Assembly: GCF_004745595.1 (NCBI RefSeq)
Contig: NZ_SRLH01000008.1
Location: forward strand, 1-64,000
Length of the DNA stretch: 64,000 nt
Reading direction: 5' to 3'
Source of the DNA: Flavobacterium humi
GTDB taxonomy: Bacteria > Bacteroidota > Bacteroidia > Flavobacteriales > Flavobacteriaceae
Numbering within the stretch: position 1 is the stretch's first letter; each line of letters opens with the position of its first letter. A model generated the notes under the pieces. The model saw only the letters and a program-made list of their open reading frames with translations, searched no databases and was not told the origin of the DNA. Positions 45,501 to 56,087 of the stretch are shown one piece after another. The translations under genes were made by a program, and so were the position numbers.

Positions 45501-46837
45501 GTAGGAGCACGGTTTAGCAGTACCGGGTGCCCTTTGATTACGTTTTCAAGGATATCCCAAACTACCGGCTCTTTTTTATCGATTATCTTCTTGGCAGATT
45601 TTACTGTTTTTACAATACCTCTTTCTATCAGTTTACGGATAACGAAAGGTTTGTACAATTCGGCTGCCATATCTTTAGGGATACCGCATTCGAATAATTT
45701 CAATTCCGGTCCAACGACAATTACCGAACGGGCAGAATAATCCACACGTTTACCCAAAAGGTTCTGACGGAAACGTCCTTGTTTACCTTTTAAGGAATCA
45801 GAAAGCGATTTTAACGGCCTGTTAGATTCTGTTTTAACAGCAGATGCTTTTCTGGTATTGTCAAATAATGAATCGACAGATTCCTGCAACATACGTTTTT
45901 CGTTACGCAAGATCACTTCAGGAGCTTTAATCTCCATTAATCTTTTCAAACGATTGTTACGGATGATTACCCTTCTGTACAAATCATTCAAATCCGAAGT
46001 AGCAAAACGGCCTCCGTCAAGCGGCACCAAAGGACGCAATTCTGGCGGGATAACCGGTACAACCTTAAGAATCATCCATTCCGGACGGTTCTCGCGGTTT
46101 AAGTTCGACTCACGGAAAGATTCCACTACCTGAAGACGTTTTAACGCTTCGGTTTTACGTTGCTTGGACGTTTCATTGTTGGCAGCGTGGCGCAATTCGT
46201 AGGATAACGAATCCAGATCCACACGGGCCAATAAATCCATGATACATTCCGCACCCATCTTAGCGATGAATTTGTTCGGGTCATTATCGTCCAAATATTG
46301 GTTTTCCATCGGAAGCGTATCTAAAATATTCAAATACTCTTCTTCTGTTAAGAAATCTAATCTTTTCAATGATTCACCATCGGCATTTTGTGCGATACCG
46401 GCCTGGATTACTACGTAACGCTCGTAGTAAATGATCATGTCTAATTTTTTTGACGGCAATCCTAAGATATAACCGATTTTATTTGGTAACGAACGGAAGT
46501 ACCAGATATGAGCGATAGGCACAACAAGGTTGATATGCCCCACTCTGTCACGACGTACTTTTTTCTCGGTTACTTCTACACCGCAACGGTCGCAAACAAT
46601 TCCTTTATAACGGATTCTTTTGTATTTCCCGCAAGCACATTCGAAATCCTTCACAGGACCGAAAATCCTTTCGCAGAAAAGACCATCACGTTCTGGCTTG
46701 TGCGTTCTGTAATTGATAGTTTCAGGTTTTAGGACCTCACCTCTTGACTCAGCCAAGATAGATTCCGGAGATGCCAAACCGATTGAAATTTTATCAAATC
46801 GTTTTACGGTATTTTTTTCTTTATTTCTATTCATCAT
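42536..46837 (-). CDS. rpoC: RNA polymerase beta' subunit
   Basis: This 1433-residue protein is the catalytic beta' subunit. The zinc-binding N-terminus ([15 protein letters not shown]), the active-site NADFDGD motif that binds the Mg ion, the clamp and bridge-helix region and a second Cys cluster ([14 protein letters not shown]) are all present. Length fits Bacteroidota RpoC. It follows rpoB with a 65-bp gap and ends the rplK-rpoC block. Confidence 0.98.
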   Translation of the reverse strand: MMNRNKEKNTVKRFDKISIGLASPESILAESRGEVLKPETINYRTHKPERDGLFCERIFGPVKDFECACGKYKRIRYKGIVCDRCGVEVTEKKVRRDRVGHINLVVPIAHIWYFRSLPNKIGYILGLPSKKLDMIIYYERYVVIQAGIAQNADGESLKRLDFLTEEEYLNILDTLPMENQYLDDNDPNKFIAKMGAECIMDLLARVDLDSLSYELRHAANNETSKQRKTEALKRLQVVESFRESNLNRENRPEWMILKVVPVIPPELRPLVPLDGGRFATSDLNDLYRRVIIRNNRLKRLMEIKAPEVILRNEKRMLQESVDSLFDNTRKASAVKTESNRPLKSLSDSLKGKQGRFRQNLLGKRVDYSARSVIVVGPELKLFECGIPKDMAAELYKPFVIRKLIERGIVKTVKSAKKIIDKKEPVVWDILENVIKGHPVLLNRAPTLHRLGIQAFQPKLIEGKAIQLHPLVCTAFNADFDGDQMAVHLPLGPEAILEAQLLMLASHNILNPANGAPITVPSQDMVLGLYYMTKERLSTEDHKILGQDLTFYSAEEVNIALNEGRLELNARVKIRAKDFNEEGELVYKIIQTTAGRVLFNEVVPEAAGYINEVLTKKSLRDIIGKILAVTDVPTTAGFLDNMKDMGYKFAFKGGLSFSLGDIKIPDQKQSLIADAREQVEGISMNYNMGLITNNERYNQVIDIWTSANALLTELAMKNIREDQQGFNSVYMMLDSGARGSKEQIRQLTGMRGLMAKPKKSTAGGGEIIENPILSNFKEGLSILEYFISTHGARKGLADTALKTADAGYLTRRLHDVSQDVIVNMVDCGTLRGVEVSALKKNEEIVEGLGERILGRVALQDVVNPLNNEILVHAGDQITEAIVRNIEASPIERVEVRSPLTCEAAKGICAKCYGRNLATGKMTQKGEAVGVIAAQSIGEPGTQLTLRTFHVGGVAGGISEESSIIAKFPGRLEIEDLKTVKGEDGEGNTVDIVISRSTELKLVDAKTGILLSTHNIPYGSSIFVADGQTVGKGEVICKWDPYNGVIISEFTGKVAYEDLEQGQSFMVEIDEQTGFQEKVISEGRNKKLIPTLLIYGKDGELIRSYNLPVGAHLMVDDGEKIKAGKILVKIPRRSSKTGDITGGLPRITELLEARNPSNPAVVSEIDGVVSFGKIKRGNREIVIESKFGEVKKYLVKLSNQILVQENDFVRAGVPLSDGAITPDDILRIQGPAAVQQYLVNEIQEVYRLQGVKINDKHFEVVIRQMMRKVQVQDPGDTLFLEDQLIHTKDFIVENDKLYGMKVVEDAGDSENLKPGQIISPRELRDENSLLKRTDKNLVVARDVITATATPVLQGITRASLQTKSFISAASFQETTKVLNEAAVAGKVDYLEGLKENVIVGHRIPAGTGMREYDNTIVGSKEEYDELMITKEEFNY

Positions 46838-46902
46838 AGTTCCTACTATTGATATTAAAAAACACTAAAAATTGGGAACAACAGGAGTTGTTCCCATGAA
46901 AA

Positions 46903-49900
46903 TTACTCTTCTAATCTTATGTCTAGACCAAGGCCTTTCAATTCATGCATCAATACATTGAATGATTCCGGCAATCCTGGTTCTGGCATAGTTTCACCCT
47001 TAACGATAGCTTCGTAAGTTTTAGCTCTACCAATTACGTCATCTGATTTGACTGTCAAGATTTCACGAAGTGTGCTTGATGCTCCATAAGCCTCAAGTGC
47101 CCAAACCTCCATCTCTCCAAAACGCTGACCTCCGAATTGTGCCTTACCACCTAATGGCTGCTGAGTGATCAACGAGTATGGTCCGATAGAACGCGCGTGC
47201 ATCTTATCATCAACCATGTGCCCTAGTTTAAGCATGTAAATAACACCTACGGTTGCCGGCTGATGGAAACGCTCTCCGGTTCCACCATCGTAAAGATAAG
47301 TATGACCGAAACGTGGGATTCCAGCTTCGTCAGTCAATTCGTTGATTTGGTCTAAAGTGGCACCGTCAAAAATCGGGGTAGCGAATTTTCTACCTAGATT
47401 CATCCCGGCCCAACCCAGAACAGTCTCATAAATCTGACCGATGTTCATACGGGAAGGTACCCCAAGTGGATTCAATACGATATCCACAGGTGTTCCGTCT
47501 TCTAAGAACGGCATATCTTCGTGACGAACGATACGTGCAACGATACCTTTGTTACCGTGACGTCCCGCCATCTTATCACCTACTTTTAGTTTACGTTTTT
47601 TAGCGATATAAACTTTTGCCAATTTCAGGATTCCTGATGGCAATTCATCCCCAACAGTAATCGTGAATTTCTCTCTTCGTAAAGCACCCTGAAGATCGTT
47701 CAGCTTGATTTTGTAGTTATGGATCAAGTCGTTCACCATTGCGTTGGTTTCGTCGTCAGCAACCCATTGCCCTTTTGTCAAGTGCGCGAAATCTTCAACG
47801 GCATGAAGCATTTTCTGAGTGTATTTTTTACCTTTTGGCAAAACTTCCTCTCCTAAATCGTTCATAACACCTTGTGATGTTTTTCCGTTTACGATAGCAA
47901 ATAATTTATCTACCAATTTGTCTTTTAATTCAACAAATTTTGTTTCAAATTCCATTTCAAGTTCAGCCAAATCGTCTTTGTCTTTTGAACGCTTACGTTT
48001 ATCTTTTACTGCTCTTGCAAATAATTTCTTATCCAAAACAACACCGTGTAATGATGGAGAAGCTTTTAACGAAGCGTCTTTCACATCTCCGGCTTTGTCC
48101 CCGAAGATCGCTCTTAACAGCTTTTCTTCCGGAGTTGGATCAGATTCTCCTTTTGGAGTGATTTTCCCGATAAGGATATCGCCAGGCTTAACCTCGGCAC
48201 CAATCCTGATCATACCGTTCTCGTCCAGGTCTTTGGTCGCTTCTTCTGAAACGTTAGGAATGTCATTAGTCAACTCTTCGTTTCCTAATTTGGTATCCCT
48301 AACCTCTAAAGAATAATCATCAACGTGGATAGACGTGAAAATATCGTCACGAACCACTTTTTCGGAAATTACGATCGCATCCTCGAAGTTGTACCCTTTC
48401 CAAGGCATGAAAGCCACCTTAAGGTTTCTTCCCAAAGCCAACTCTCCGTTTTGCGTTGCATATCCTTCACAAAGTACTTGTCCTTTGATTACTTTGTCCC
48501 CTTTTCTTACGATAGGTTTTAAGTTGATAGAAGTACTCTGGTTCGTTTTTCTAAATTTAATAAGGTTATATGACTTCTCATCCGCATCAAAGCTAACCGC
48601 TCTTTCAGTATCTGTTCTTTCATATTTAATGGTAATGATGTTTGCATCAACATATTCAACGGTTCCGTTACCTTCTGCGTTGATCAATACCCTGGAATCA
48701 GAAGCTACTTGTCTTTCTAATCCGGTTCCAACGATTGGTGCTTCAGGACGTAACAATGGTACAGCCTGACGCATCATGTTTGATCCCATCAGCGCACGGT
48801 TCGCATCATCATGCTCCAAGAAAGGAATCAGGGAAGCTGAAATGGAAGCGATCTGGTTAGGCGCTACGTCTGTGTAATGAACACTTGTAGGATCTACAAC
48901 CGGGAAATCACCTTCTTCACGGGCAATTACCTTATCTGCGGTAATTTTTCCGGAACCATCCATCTCAATGTTCGCCTGGGCGATCATTTTTCCTTCTTCT
49001 TCTTCGGCACTTAAGTAAACCGGCTCGGAAACCAAGTCCACTTTACCTTCCGTTACTTTACGGTAAGGCGTTTCGATGAAGCCCATTCCATTTACTTTGG
49101 CATATACCCCAAGTGACGAAATAAGTCCGATGTTTGGTCCTTCAGGAGTTTCAATCGGGCAAAGACGGCCGTAGTGGGTATAGTGGACGTCACGCACCTC
49201 AAATCCTGCTCTTTCACGGGAAAGACCACCAGGCCCAAGGGCAGACAACCTACGTTTGTGCGTAATTTCAGCCAATGGATTCGTTTGGTCCATAAACTGA
49301 GACAACTGGTTCGTTCCGAAGAAAGAGTTGATCACGGAAGATAATGTTTTAGCATTGATCAAATCGATCGGCGTAAACACCTCGTTATCCCTAACGTTCA
49401 TTCTTTCTCTGATGGTTCTGGCCATACGCGCCAAACCTACGCCGAATTGTTGTGACAATTGCTCACCAACAGTTCTGACACGACGGTTTGATAAGTGATC
49501 GATATCATCAATTTCCGCTTTGGAGTTGATCAATTCGATCAGGTATTTTACGATTGTAATGATATCTTCCTTGGTAAGCACCTGCTTGTCCATAGGGATA
49601 TCCAAATCTAATTTTTTGTTCATTCTGTAACGGCCAACTTCACCTAAGTTATAACGTTGGTCGGAGAAGAACAATTTATCGATAATTCCACGAGCTGTTT
49701 CCTCATCAGGCGGTTCTGCATTACGCAACTGACGGTAAATGTGCTCAACGGCTTCTTTTTCAGAGTTTGTCGGATCTTTCTGTAATGTGTTGTGGATGAT
49801 GGAATAATCTGCCAGATTGTTATCTTCCTTGTGCAACAAGATAGATTTCACGTTAGATTCTACAATCTCTTCAACATTGTCTTTATCCAAAATCGTATCA

Positions 49901-50715
49901 CGATCCAAAATGATTTCGTTACGCTCGATAGACACTACTTCGCCAGTATCCTCGTCAACGAAATCCTCATGCCACGTATTCAATACACGGGCAGCTAATT
50001 TTCTTCCTACGTATTTTTTCAATCCTGATTTAGAAACTTTGATTTCTTCAGCAAGGTCAAAAATCTCAAGGATATCTTTATCTCTTTCAAAACCGATAGC
50101 ACGGAAAAGAGTTGTTACAGGTAATTTTTTCTTTCTATCGATATAGGCGTACATTACGCTGTTGATATCGGTAGCGAATTCTATCCATGATCCTTTGAAA
50201 GGAATAACACGGGCAGAATATAATTTAGTTCCATTTGCGTGGAATGATTGTCCAAAGAAAACACCAGGCGATCTGTGCAATTGTGAAACAACTACACGTT
50301 CAGCACCGTTGATAACAAAAGTACCGCTAGGTGTCATATAAGGAATAGTCCCAAGATAAACATCCTGTACTATGGTTTCAAAATCTTCATGTTCTGGGTC
50401 TGTACAGTATAGTTTAAGTCTGGCTTTTAACGGCACACTATAGGTAAGGCCTCTCTCAATACATTCTTGAATCGTATAACGTGGCGGATCTACAAAGTAA
50501 TCAAGGAATTCCAGTACGAATTGATTTCGTGTATCTGTGATTGGAAAGTTTTCCATGAAGGTATTGTAAAGGCCTTCGTTGCCTCTTTCGTCAGATTTCG
50601 TTTCTAATTGGAAGAAATCTTGAAAAGATTTTACCTGAACATCTAGAAAATCTGGATAATTCGGTATGTTTTTAGTTGAGGCAAAATTCAATCTTTCAGT
50701 CTGATTTGTTATCAT
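46903..50715 (-). CDS. rpoB: RNA polymerase beta subunit
   Basis: This 1270-residue protein is the beta subunit. The rifampicin-pocket region ([40 protein letters not shown]) is standard and carries no obvious change. The C-terminal end pairs with beta'. I chose the ATG at 50715 (MITNQTERL); a TTG one codon upstream is less likely. A long gap before it contains an attenuator-like hairpin, so rpoBC may be expressed below the level of the ribosomal proteins. Confidence 0.98.
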   Translation of the reverse strand: MITNQTERLNFASTKNIPNYPDFLDVQVKSFQDFFQLETKSDERGNEGLYNTFMENFPITDTRNQFVLEFLDYFVDPPRYTIQECIERGLTYSVPLKARLKLYCTDPEHEDFETIVQDVYLGTIPYMTPSGTFVINGAERVVVSQLHRSPGVFFGQSFHANGTKLYSARVIPFKGSWIEFATDINSVMYAYIDRKKKLPVTTLFRAIGFERDKDILEIFDLAEEIKVSKSGLKKYVGRKLAARVLNTWHEDFVDEDTGEVVSIERNEIILDRDTILDKDNVEEIVESNVKSILLHKEDNNLADYSIIHNTLQKDPTNSEKEAVEHIYRQLRNAEPPDEETARGIIDKLFFSDQRYNLGEVGRYRMNKKLDLDIPMDKQVLTKEDIITIVKYLIELINSKAEIDDIDHLSNRRVRTVGEQLSQQFGVGLARMARTIRERMNVRDNEVFTPIDLINAKTLSSVINSFFGTNQLSQFMDQTNPLAEITHKRRLSALGPGGLSRERAGFEVRDVHYTHYGRLCPIETPEGPNIGLISSLGVYAKVNGMGFIETPYRKVTEGKVDLVSEPVYLSAEEEEGKMIAQANIEMDGSGKITADKVIAREEGDFPVVDPTSVHYTDVAPNQIASISASLIPFLEHDDANRALMGSNMMRQAVPLLRPEAPIVGTGLERQVASDSRVLINAEGNGTVEYVDANIITIKYERTDTERAVSFDADEKSYNLIKFRKTNQSTSINLKPIVRKGDKVIKGQVLCEGYATQNGELALGRNLKVAFMPWKGYNFEDAIVISEKVVRDDIFTSIHVDDYSLEVRDTKLGNEELTNDIPNVSEEATKDLDENGMIRIGAEVKPGDILIGKITPKGESDPTPEEKLLRAIFGDKAGDVKDASLKASPSLHGVVLDKKLFARAVKDKRKRSKDKDDLAELEMEFETKFVELKDKLVDKLFAIVNGKTSQGVMNDLGEEVLPKGKKYTQKMLHAVEDFAHLTKGQWVADDETNAMVNDLIHNYKIKLNDLQGALRREKFTITVGDELPSGILKLAKVYIAKKRKLKVGDKMAGRHGNKGIVARIVRHEDMPFLEDGTPVDIVLNPLGVPSRMNIGQIYETVLGWAGMNLGRKFATPIFDGATLDQINELTDEAGIPRFGHTYLYDGGTGERFHQPATVGVIYMLKLGHMVDDKMHARSIGPYSLITQQPLGGKAQFGGQRFGEMEVWALEAYGASSTLREILTVKSDDVIGRAKTYEAIVKGETMPEPGLPESFNVLMHELKGLGLDIRLEE

Positions 50716-50924
50716 CAATGGACAAAATTTTGATTAAAAAAAAGTAATTGTTTGTGTGTAAAACACTGTTTAATGTATACTTTTCCTTTTTATAACCGAT
50801 ACATCTTTAAAAATAAACCAGGAAAATTTAGTTGATTTTTTTCTTCGTATTGATTAAAAGCTTTTTCGTATTTTAAACTACTATGATAATAAAATTGGAT
50901 ATAATTTTATTATACGAAAAATGG

Positions 50925-50970
50925 TTTAGGCCCTTGAGCGCTACACTCAAGGCCTAAACCTGTTTCAAAA
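50925..50970 (-). terminator. Attenuator-like hairpin between rplL and rpoB
   Basis: On the minus strand GGTTTAGGCCTTGAG and CTC(A)AGGGCCTAAACC pair in a 15-bp stem with one bulged base and a 7-base loop, followed by ATTTTTCG. It lies 12 bp after the rplL stop in a 266-bp gap. In other bacteria a partial terminator at this place lets only part of the RNA polymerase reach rpoBC. The remaining part of the gap (50716-50924) is AT-rich with no gene seen. Confidence 0.8.
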
Positions 50971-50981
50971 ACTAGGTAAGC

Positions 50982-51353
50982 TTATTTAAGCTCAACAACA
51001 GCTCCTGCTTCCTCTAAAGATTTTTTAAGACCTTCAGCCTCATCTTTAGAAACACCTTCTTTAACGTTAGCTGGTGCAGCATCAACTAAATCTTTTGCTT
51101 CTTTAAGACCTAAACCTGTTAATTCTTTAACAGCTTTAACTACTGCCAATTTAGAAGCTCCTGCGTCTTTTAATACTACAGTGAATTCTGTTTGCTCTTC
51201 AGCAGCACCTGCATCACCACCTCCAGCAGCAACTACTACAGCTGCAGCAGCTGGTTCGATACCATACTCGTCTTTTAATATTGTAGCTAAATCGTTAACT
51301 TCTTTAACTGTTAAGTTAACTAATTGTTCTGCGAATTGTTTCAAATCTGCCAT
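50982..51353 (-). CDS. rplL: 50S ribosomal protein L7/L12
   Basis: This 123-residue stalk protein has an N-terminal dimer helix ([23 protein letters not shown]), an Ala/Gly-rich hinge (~36-52) and the C-terminal domain ([36 protein letters not shown]) that recruits elongation factors. It follows rplJ after 54 bp. Confidence 0.98.
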   Translation of the reverse strand: MADLKQFAEQLVNLTVKEVNDLATILKDEYGIEPAAAAVVVAAGGGDAGAAEEQTEFTVVLKDAGASKLAVVKAVKELTGLGLKEAKDLVDAAPANVKEGVSKDEAEGLKKSLEEAGAVVELK

Positions 51354-51407
51354 TTTTTCTATCTTTTAAAATGATTTGTAATTTATTATAATTTATTGTG
51401 CGCTTGA

Positions 51408-51908
51408 TTATTCTGCTGCTTCGCCTTTAGATTCTGCGTTGTTCAACAATGCAGAAAGTACTCTCTTAGCAGGAGATTGAAGTAATCCGATGATTTCCCC
51501 GATAACCTCGTCTCTTGATTTAAGGTTCACTAACGAATCAAGCAAGTTGTCTCCAATGTAGATTTCCTGGTTGATGAAAGCTCCTTTTAAAACTGGTTTG
51601 TCAGATTTTTTACGGAATTCCTTGATGATTTTTGCAGGAGCGTTAGCAACATCTGCAATAAAAATAGAAGTGTTACCTTTTAATGTCGATGGCAAATCAC
51701 CATAGTCATTAGTTGAGGCTTCCATTGCTTTTGCAAGCAAAGTGTTTTTAACAACTTCCAATTTGATACCTGCTTTAAAGCAAGCTCTTCTTAAGTTTGA
51801 AGTAGTTTCTGCATTTAATCCAGAAATATCTGCTACATAAACAATATTTGTACCAGCTAACTGTGCAGTTAAATCTCCAATAGCGATTGATTTTTCTTCT
51901 CTTGTCAT
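51408..51908 (-). CDS. rplJ: 50S ribosomal protein L10
   Basis: This 166-residue protein anchors L7/L12 dimers on the ribosome. N-terminal MTREEKSIAIGDLTAQL, the rRNA-binding part (NLRRACFKAGIKLEVVKNTLLAKA) and a C-terminal helix for L12 are present. In other bacteria L10 bound to L12 represses its own mRNA; no leader structure was tested here. Confidence 0.97.
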   Translation of the reverse strand: MTREEKSIAIGDLTAQLAGTNIVYVADISGLNAETTSNLRRACFKAGIKLEVVKNTLLAKAMEASTNDYGDLPSTLKGNTSIFIADVANAPAKIIKEFRKKSDKPVLKGAFINQEIYIGDNLLDSLVNLKSRDEVIGEIIGLLQSPAKRVLSALLNNAESKGEAAE

Positions 51909-51930
51909 ATTAAAAATTATTAACTACCAA

Positions 51931-52620
51931 TTATACGGCTTTAGGATCTAAAGCAATAGCTGGACTCATTGTACTAGACAAGTGAATAGACTTGATGTAA
52001 GTCCCTTTCGCAGCAGTTGGCTTCAATTTAATTAATGTTTGAATGATTTCGTGAGCATTTTCGGTAATTTTAGCAGCATCGAAAGATACTTTTCCAATTC
52101 CAGCATGAACGATACCCGTTTTATCTACTTTAAAGTCGATTTTACCCGCTTTAATTTCTGTTACTGCTTTACCAATTTCCATAGTTACAGTACCAGTTTT
52201 AGGGTTAGGCATTAAACCTCTTGGTCCTAAAACACGACCTAATGGACCTAATTTACCCATAACAGCCGGCATAGTTACGATAACGTCAACATCTGTCCAA
52301 CCATCTTTAATTTTTTGTAAATAATCATCTAAACCAACATGATCAGCACCTGCAGCTTTTGCTTCAGCTTCTTTGTCTGGAGTTACTAACGCCAATACTC
52401 TCATGTTTTTACCTGTTCCGTGTGGTAATGCAACCACACCTCTAACCATTTGATTCGCTTTTCTTGGATCTACTCCTAGTTTAACAGCGATGTCAACAGA
52501 CTCATCAAATTTTGCAGAAGCTATTTCTTTGATCAATGCAGAAGCATCTTTTAAAGAATATAATTTATGCTTCTCAATTTTTGAAGCAGCCTCTTTTTGT
52601 TTTTTTGTCAATTTTGCCAT
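51931..52620 (-). CDS. rplA: 50S ribosomal protein L1
   Basis: This 229-residue protein forms the L1 stalk near the E site. Typical blocks are [52 protein letters not shown] and the C-terminal [16 protein letters not shown]. Length and order after rplK are standard. Confidence 0.98.
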   Translation of the reverse strand: MAKLTKKQKEAASKIEKHKLYSLKDASALIKEIASAKFDESVDIAVKLGVDPRKANQMVRGVVALPHGTGKNMRVLALVTPDKEAEAKAAGADHVGLDDYLQKIKDGWTDVDVIVTMPAVMGKLGPLGRVLGPRGLMPNPKTGTVTMEIGKAVTEIKAGKIDFKVDKTGIVHAGIGKVSFDAAKITENAHEIIQTLIKLKPTAAKGTYIKSIHLSSTMSPAIALDPKAV

Positions 52621-52629
52621 ATCTATCTC

Positions 52630-53070
52630 TTATTTTAGAGGAGAATCTCCAGTTACAGTTATACCCATAGATCTAGCCGTTCCTGCGATCATGCTCATTG
52701 CAGCTTCCATAGTGAATGCATTCAAATCAGCCATTTTATCTTCAGCGATAGCTTTAATCTGATCCCAAGTAACGCTAGCTACTTTTTTACGATTAGGCTC
52801 TCCTGATCCTGATTTCAATTTTGCAGCATCCAATAATTGAATTGCAGCTGGTGGAGTTTTTACAACAAAATCAAATGATTTGTCTTTGTACACAGTGATT
52901 TGAACTGGTAACACTTTGCCAGGTTTATCTTGTGTTCTAGCATTGAACTGCTTACAGAACTCCATGATGTTAACCCCAGCAGCTCCCAAAGCAGGTCCAA
53001 CCGGTGGCGATGGGTTCGCTGCACCTCCCTTTACTTGTAGTTTAACTACTTTACTAACTTCTTTAGCCAT
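52630..53070 (-). CDS. rplK: 50S ribosomal protein L11
   Basis: This 146-residue protein binds 23S rRNA at the GTPase centre. The N-terminal [29 protein letters not shown] and the C-terminal TVTGDSPLK regions are typical. It starts the rplKAJL-rpoBC cluster, 66 bp after nusG, and precedes rplA by 9 bp. Confidence 0.98.
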   Translation of the reverse strand: MAKEVSKVVKLQVKGGAANPSPPVGPALGAAGVNIMEFCKQFNARTQDKPGKVLPVQITVYKDKSFDFVVKTPPAAIQLLDAAKLKSGSGEPNRKKVASVTWDQIKAIAEDKMADLNAFTMEAAMSMIAGTARSMGITVTGDSPLK

Positions 53071-53136
53071 TTTTTAAAAATTTAGCACATCTCTCAATTG
53101 GAAGCGATTGATGCGAATTATATATGTAACAAAAAA

Positions 53137-53688
53137 TTATACTTTTTCAACCTGCATGAAACTCAATTCCAATGGTGTTTTTCTTCCGAAAATTTTCACC
53201 ATAACCTCAAGTTTGCGCTTTTCTTCATTTATTTTTTCAACTGTTCCGTTGAAACCATTAAACGGACCATCGGTTACCTTTACCGTTTCACCCAATGTAA
53301 AAGGTATGGCACCGTGATCTACAGTCACTGCAAGTTCATCTACTTTACCTAACATCCTGTTTACCTCAGACATACGCAAAGGCACAGGATCCCCTCCTTT
53401 TACTTCACCTAAAAACCCAATAACTCCGGTAATAGATTTGATAATATGAGGAATTTCTCCTGTCAGGTTTGCTTCAATCATAACATAACCAGGGAAATAT
53501 ACTTTATCCTTACTGATTTTCTTTCCTTCTCTTACCGTAACTACTTTTTCAGTAGGAACCAGTACCTGGGAAATATAATCAGCCATACCTAACCTATTGA
53601 TTTCGGTTTCGATATAAGCTTTAACTTTATTTTCCTGCCCGCTAACAGCCCTTACAACATACCATTTTTTCACACTACTTTCTGCCAT
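53137..53688 (-). CDS. nusG: Transcription elongation/antitermination factor NusG
   Basis: This 183-residue protein binds RNA polymerase. The NGN domain (KWYVVRAVSGQENKVKAYIETE, VYFPGYVMIEANL) and the C-terminal KOW domain (LGETVKVTDGPFNGFNGTVEKINEEKRKLEVMVKIFGRKTPLELSF) are complete. It follows secE by 9 bp. Confidence 0.98.
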   Translation of the reverse strand: MAESSVKKWYVVRAVSGQENKVKAYIETEINRLGMADYISQVLVPTEKVVTVREGKKISKDKVYFPGYVMIEANLTGEIPHIIKSITGVIGFLGEVKGGDPVPLRMSEVNRMLGKVDELAVTVDHGAIPFTLGETVKVTDGPFNGFNGTVEKINEEKRKLEVMVKIFGRKTPLELSFMQVEKV

Positions 53689-53697
53689 GGTAAAATA

Positions 53698-53895
53698 TTA
53701 GGATTTTATCCAATTAAAAAAACCTCCGATTGCTTTTGCGAACAGCATGTCAATACCCCATGTAGCAAGCGCAAATATCACAGAGAAAATAGCAACCACT
53801 ATCGTTAGTTTTTGCACTTCCTCCCATGTAGGCCAAGTTACATTTGATTTTAACTCCTCAAAAGCTTCAGATATGTAATTAGTAACTTTATTCAT
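53698..53895 (-). CDS. secE: Preprotein translocase subunit SecE
   Basis: This 65-residue single-span protein belongs to the Sec channel. I chose the ATG at 53895 (MNKVTNYISEAFEELKSNVTWPTW); an upstream open extension runs into the tRNA-Trp gene and is not real. The conserved VTWPTWEEV amphipathic helix and one membrane helix (~30-52) are seen. It is the short form normal for Bacteroidota. Confidence 0.96.
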   Translation of the reverse strand: MNKVTNYISEAFEELKSNVTWPTWEEVQKLTIVVAIFSVIFALATWGIDMLFAKAIGGFFNWIKS

Positions 53896-53910
53896 TATAA
53901 TTGTTTTTTG

Positions 53911-53981
53911 CACGGGCGGAGGGATTCGAACCCCCATCAACGGTTTTGGAGACCGCTATTCTACCCTTGAACTACGCCCGT
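53911..53981 (-). tRNA. tRNA-Trp (CCA anticodon)
   Basis: A cloverleaf of 71 nt can be drawn: acceptor ACGGGCG/CGCCCGT, anticodon loop CTCCAAA giving CCA, and T-loop TTCGAAT. CCA is not encoded. It lies between tuf and secE, a common order. Confidence 0.95.
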
Positions 53982-54038
53982 TTGTTAAAAACCAGTACCG
54001 CCATTTGACGATACTGGCTTTATATATTCAATATATGC

Positions 54039-55226
54039 TTATTCTACGATTTCAGTAACCTGTCCAGCACCTACAGTTCTACCACCTTCACGGATAGCGA
54101 AACGTAAACCAACGCTCATTGCGATTGGAGACAATAAAGTTACATCGATAGTTAAGTTATCACCTGGCATAACCATTTCAACTCCTGTTGGCAACATGAT
54201 TACTCCTGTTACGTCAGTTGTACGTACGTAGAACTGTGGACGGTAGTTGTTGTGGAATGGCGTGTGACGACCACCTTCTTCTTTTTTCAAGATATAAACC
54301 TCAGCTTTGAATTTAGCGTGTGGTTTTACTGATCCTGGCTTAATGATAACCATACCTCTTTTGATATCAGCTTTATCAATACCTCTTAACAATAAACCTA
54401 CGTTATCTCCAGCTTCACCTCTATCAAGGATTTTACGGAACATCTCAACTCCTGTAATTGTAGAAGTTAATTTTTCAGCTCCCATACCAATGATTTCAAC
54501 AGCATCACCTGTATTAGCAACTCCAGTTTCGATACGACCTGTAGCAACAGTTCCACGACCTGTAATTGTAAATACGTCCTCAACTGGCATCAAGAATGGT
54601 TTAGCAACGTCACGCACTGGCTCTTCGATCCAAGCATCAACAGCTTCCATTAATTCAATGATTTTAGGAACCCAGTTTGGATCATTATTCAATCCACCTA
54701 AAGCAGAACCTTGAATAACTGGCCCATTATCTCCATCATACTCATAGAAAGACAATAAATCTCTGATTTCCATCTCTACAAGCTCTAATAATTCAGCGTC
54801 ATCAACCATATCCACTTTGTTCATGAATACTACGATACGAGGAATACCAACCTGACGTCCTAAAAGGATGTGCTCACGTGTTTGTGGCATTGGACCATCT
54901 GTAGCAGCAACTACAAGGATAGCACCGTCCATTTGAGCAGCACCAGTAACCATGTTCTTTACGTAATCCGCGTGACCTGGACAGTCAACGTGAGCGTAGT
55001 GACGGTTAGCTGTTTCATACTCTACGTGTGAAGTATTAATAGTAATACCTCTTTCTTTTTCTTCAGGAGCGTTATCGATTTGATCAAACGACTTTGCTTG
55101 ACAGTAACCAGCATCAGATAATACTTTAGTGATTGCTGCAGTCAAAGTAGTTTTTCCGTGATCTACGTGCCCAATAGTTCCAATGTTTAAGTGGGGCTTG
55201 CTACGGTTAAAATTTTCTTTTGCCAT
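54039..55226 (-). CDS. tuf: Elongation factor Tu
   Basis: This 395-residue GTPase brings aminoacyl-tRNA to the ribosome. The GTP motifs GHVDHGKT (~20), DCPGH (~81), NKVD (~136) and SALGG (~174) are all intact, and the C-terminal domains with [14 protein letters not shown] are present. It lies between tRNA-Thr and tRNA-Trp and is probably co-transcribed with them. A TAATTTTG (55270-55263) that fits a -7 box is found between the tRNA and the gene, without a good -33. Confidence 0.99.
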   Translation of the reverse strand: MAKENFNRSKPHLNIGTIGHVDHGKTTLTAAITKVLSDAGYCQAKSFDQIDNAPEEKERGITINTSHVEYETANRHYAHVDCPGHADYVKNMVTGAAQMDGAILVVAATDGPMPQTREHILLGRQVGIPRIVVFMNKVDMVDDAELLELVEMEIRDLLSFYEYDGDNGPVIQGSALGGLNNDPNWVPKIIELMEAVDAWIEEPVRDVAKPFLMPVEDVFTITGRGTVATGRIETGVANTGDAVEIIGMGAEKLTSTITGVEMFRKILDRGEAGDNVGLLLRGIDKADIKRGMVIIKPGSVKPHAKFKAEVYILKKEEGGRHTPFHNNYRPQFYVRTTDVTGVIMLPTGVEMVMPGDNLTIDVTLLSPIAMSVGLRFAIREGGRTVGAGQVTEIVE

Positions 55227-55280
55227 TTTACTTAGTTTTTAATCTTAATTATTATTAGTGTTCAAAATTATACTTTATTG

Positions 55281-55352
55281 AGCCAATGTCGGGATTTGAA
55301 CCCGAGACCTCTTCCTTACCAAGGAAGCACTCTACCCCTGAGCTACACCGGC
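55281..55352 (-). tRNA. tRNA-Thr (GGT anticodon)
   Basis: A 72-nt cloverleaf: acceptor GCCGGTG/CATTGGC, anticodon stem CTTCC/GGAAG with loop TTGGTAA giving GGT, and T-loop TTCAAAT. Confidence 0.95.
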
Positions 55353-55476
55353 AAGGATTTCGGATTAGCATCTAATTTATCGCTAATCCAGCACCGCCAT
55401 TCAGACGATGCTCAAAATTTTGCTCCGTACTTTTTCCGAAAGAAAACCTTCAAAAGCCGCTACAGGCAAAATTTTG
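55353..55476 (-). other. 124-bp spacer between tRNA-Tyr and tRNA-Thr, no gene seen
   Basis: The spacer has a hairpin (GGATTAGC/GCTAATCC, 55362-55389) and two copies of the palindrome CAAAATTTTG (55413-55422 and 55467-55476). No tRNA cloverleaf is visible. It may hold processing sites. Confidence 0.5.
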
Positions 55477-55557
55477 TGGGGAGAGCAGGATTCGAACCTG
55501 CGAAGTTCTCACAGCAGATTTACAGTCTGCCCTCGTTGGCCGCTTGAGTATCTCCCC
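55477..55557 (-). tRNA. tRNA-Tyr (GTA anticodon)
   Basis: An 81-nt class II tRNA with a long variable arm: acceptor GGGGAGA/TCTCCCC, anticodon stem GCAGA/TCTGC with loop CTGTAAA giving GTA, T-loop TTCGAAT, and discriminator A. Confidence 0.95.
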
Positions 55558-55591
55558 GTACTTTTCTTATTTTCAATCTGTTACGATTTTG

Positions 55592-55665
55592 AGCCGATAG
55601 AGGGACTCGAACCCACGACCTGCTGATTACAAATCAGCTGCTCTAGCCAGCTGAGCTACACCGGC
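55592..55665 (-). tRNA. tRNA-Thr (TGT anticodon)
   Basis: A 74-nt cloverleaf: acceptor GCCGGTG/TATCGGC region, anticodon stem CTGAT/ATCAG with loop TTTGTAA giving TGT, and T-loop TTCGAGT. It is the first tRNA of the cluster that continues to tuf. Confidence 0.95.
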
Positions 55666-55753
55666 GACTCAATAAAAAAAGTCCGCTATTTCTAACGGAC
55701 TGCAAATGTATGTATTTTATTTATTAATCAAAACTTTTTTATAAAAAAAATCT

Positions 55754-56056
55754 TTATGCATGTGCCCGAATTTTTTCTTTTCTTTTCACCAACAATCTTT
55801 CCAGCGATTCTGACGCCAATTCTACTCCTTCTTCAAATGTTTTGCATTGCTTTTTGACAATAAATTCATCTCCCGGCACAATTAATTTTGCTTCCACAAA
55901 TTTATTTTCCTTATCACTTGTTTTTTCAACTTTCAAAAAAACATCCGACGAAACGATCTTGTCAAAATATTTTTCTAATTTATTAACTCTTACTTCAATA
56001 AAATCTGTTAGTTTTTTGTCAACGTTAAAGTTAACTGCATGAACATTTACCTTCAT
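55754..56056 (-). CDS. hpf: Ribosome hibernation-promoting factor, short form
   Basis: This 100-residue protein of the HPF/RaiA fold binds the 30S decoding site in slow growth. The beta-alpha-beta-beta-beta-alpha order is seen: VNVHAVNFNVDKKLTDFIEVRVNKLEKYFDKI, DVFLKVEKTSD, FVEAKLIVPGDEFIVKKQCKTFEEGVELASESLERLL. There is no long C-terminal dimerisation domain. It lies downstream of the Xer gene on the same strand. Confidence 0.92.
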   Translation of the reverse strand: MKVNVHAVNFNVDKKLTDFIEVRVNKLEKYFDKIVSSDVFLKVEKTSDKENKFVEAKLIVPGDEFIVKKQCKTFEEGVELASESLERLLVKRKEKIRAHA

Positions 56057-56087
56057 AATTTAAATATTAATGGTTAAACATTAAGGG

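Noticed and set aside
53896..53940. N-terminal extension of SecE
   Set aside because: The extension runs through the tRNA-Trp gene. The ATG at 53895 gives a normal SecE.
55278..55626. Two short plus-strand reading frames across the tRNA cluster
   Set aside because: They read through tRNA genes on the opposite strand and match the well-known false proteins from T-loop sequences.
55481..55760. Prophage or genomic island at the tRNA genes
   Set aside because: The tRNA genes are intact with no integrase-type gene or repeated tRNA end beside them. The Xer gene at 56088 is of the housekeeping type.
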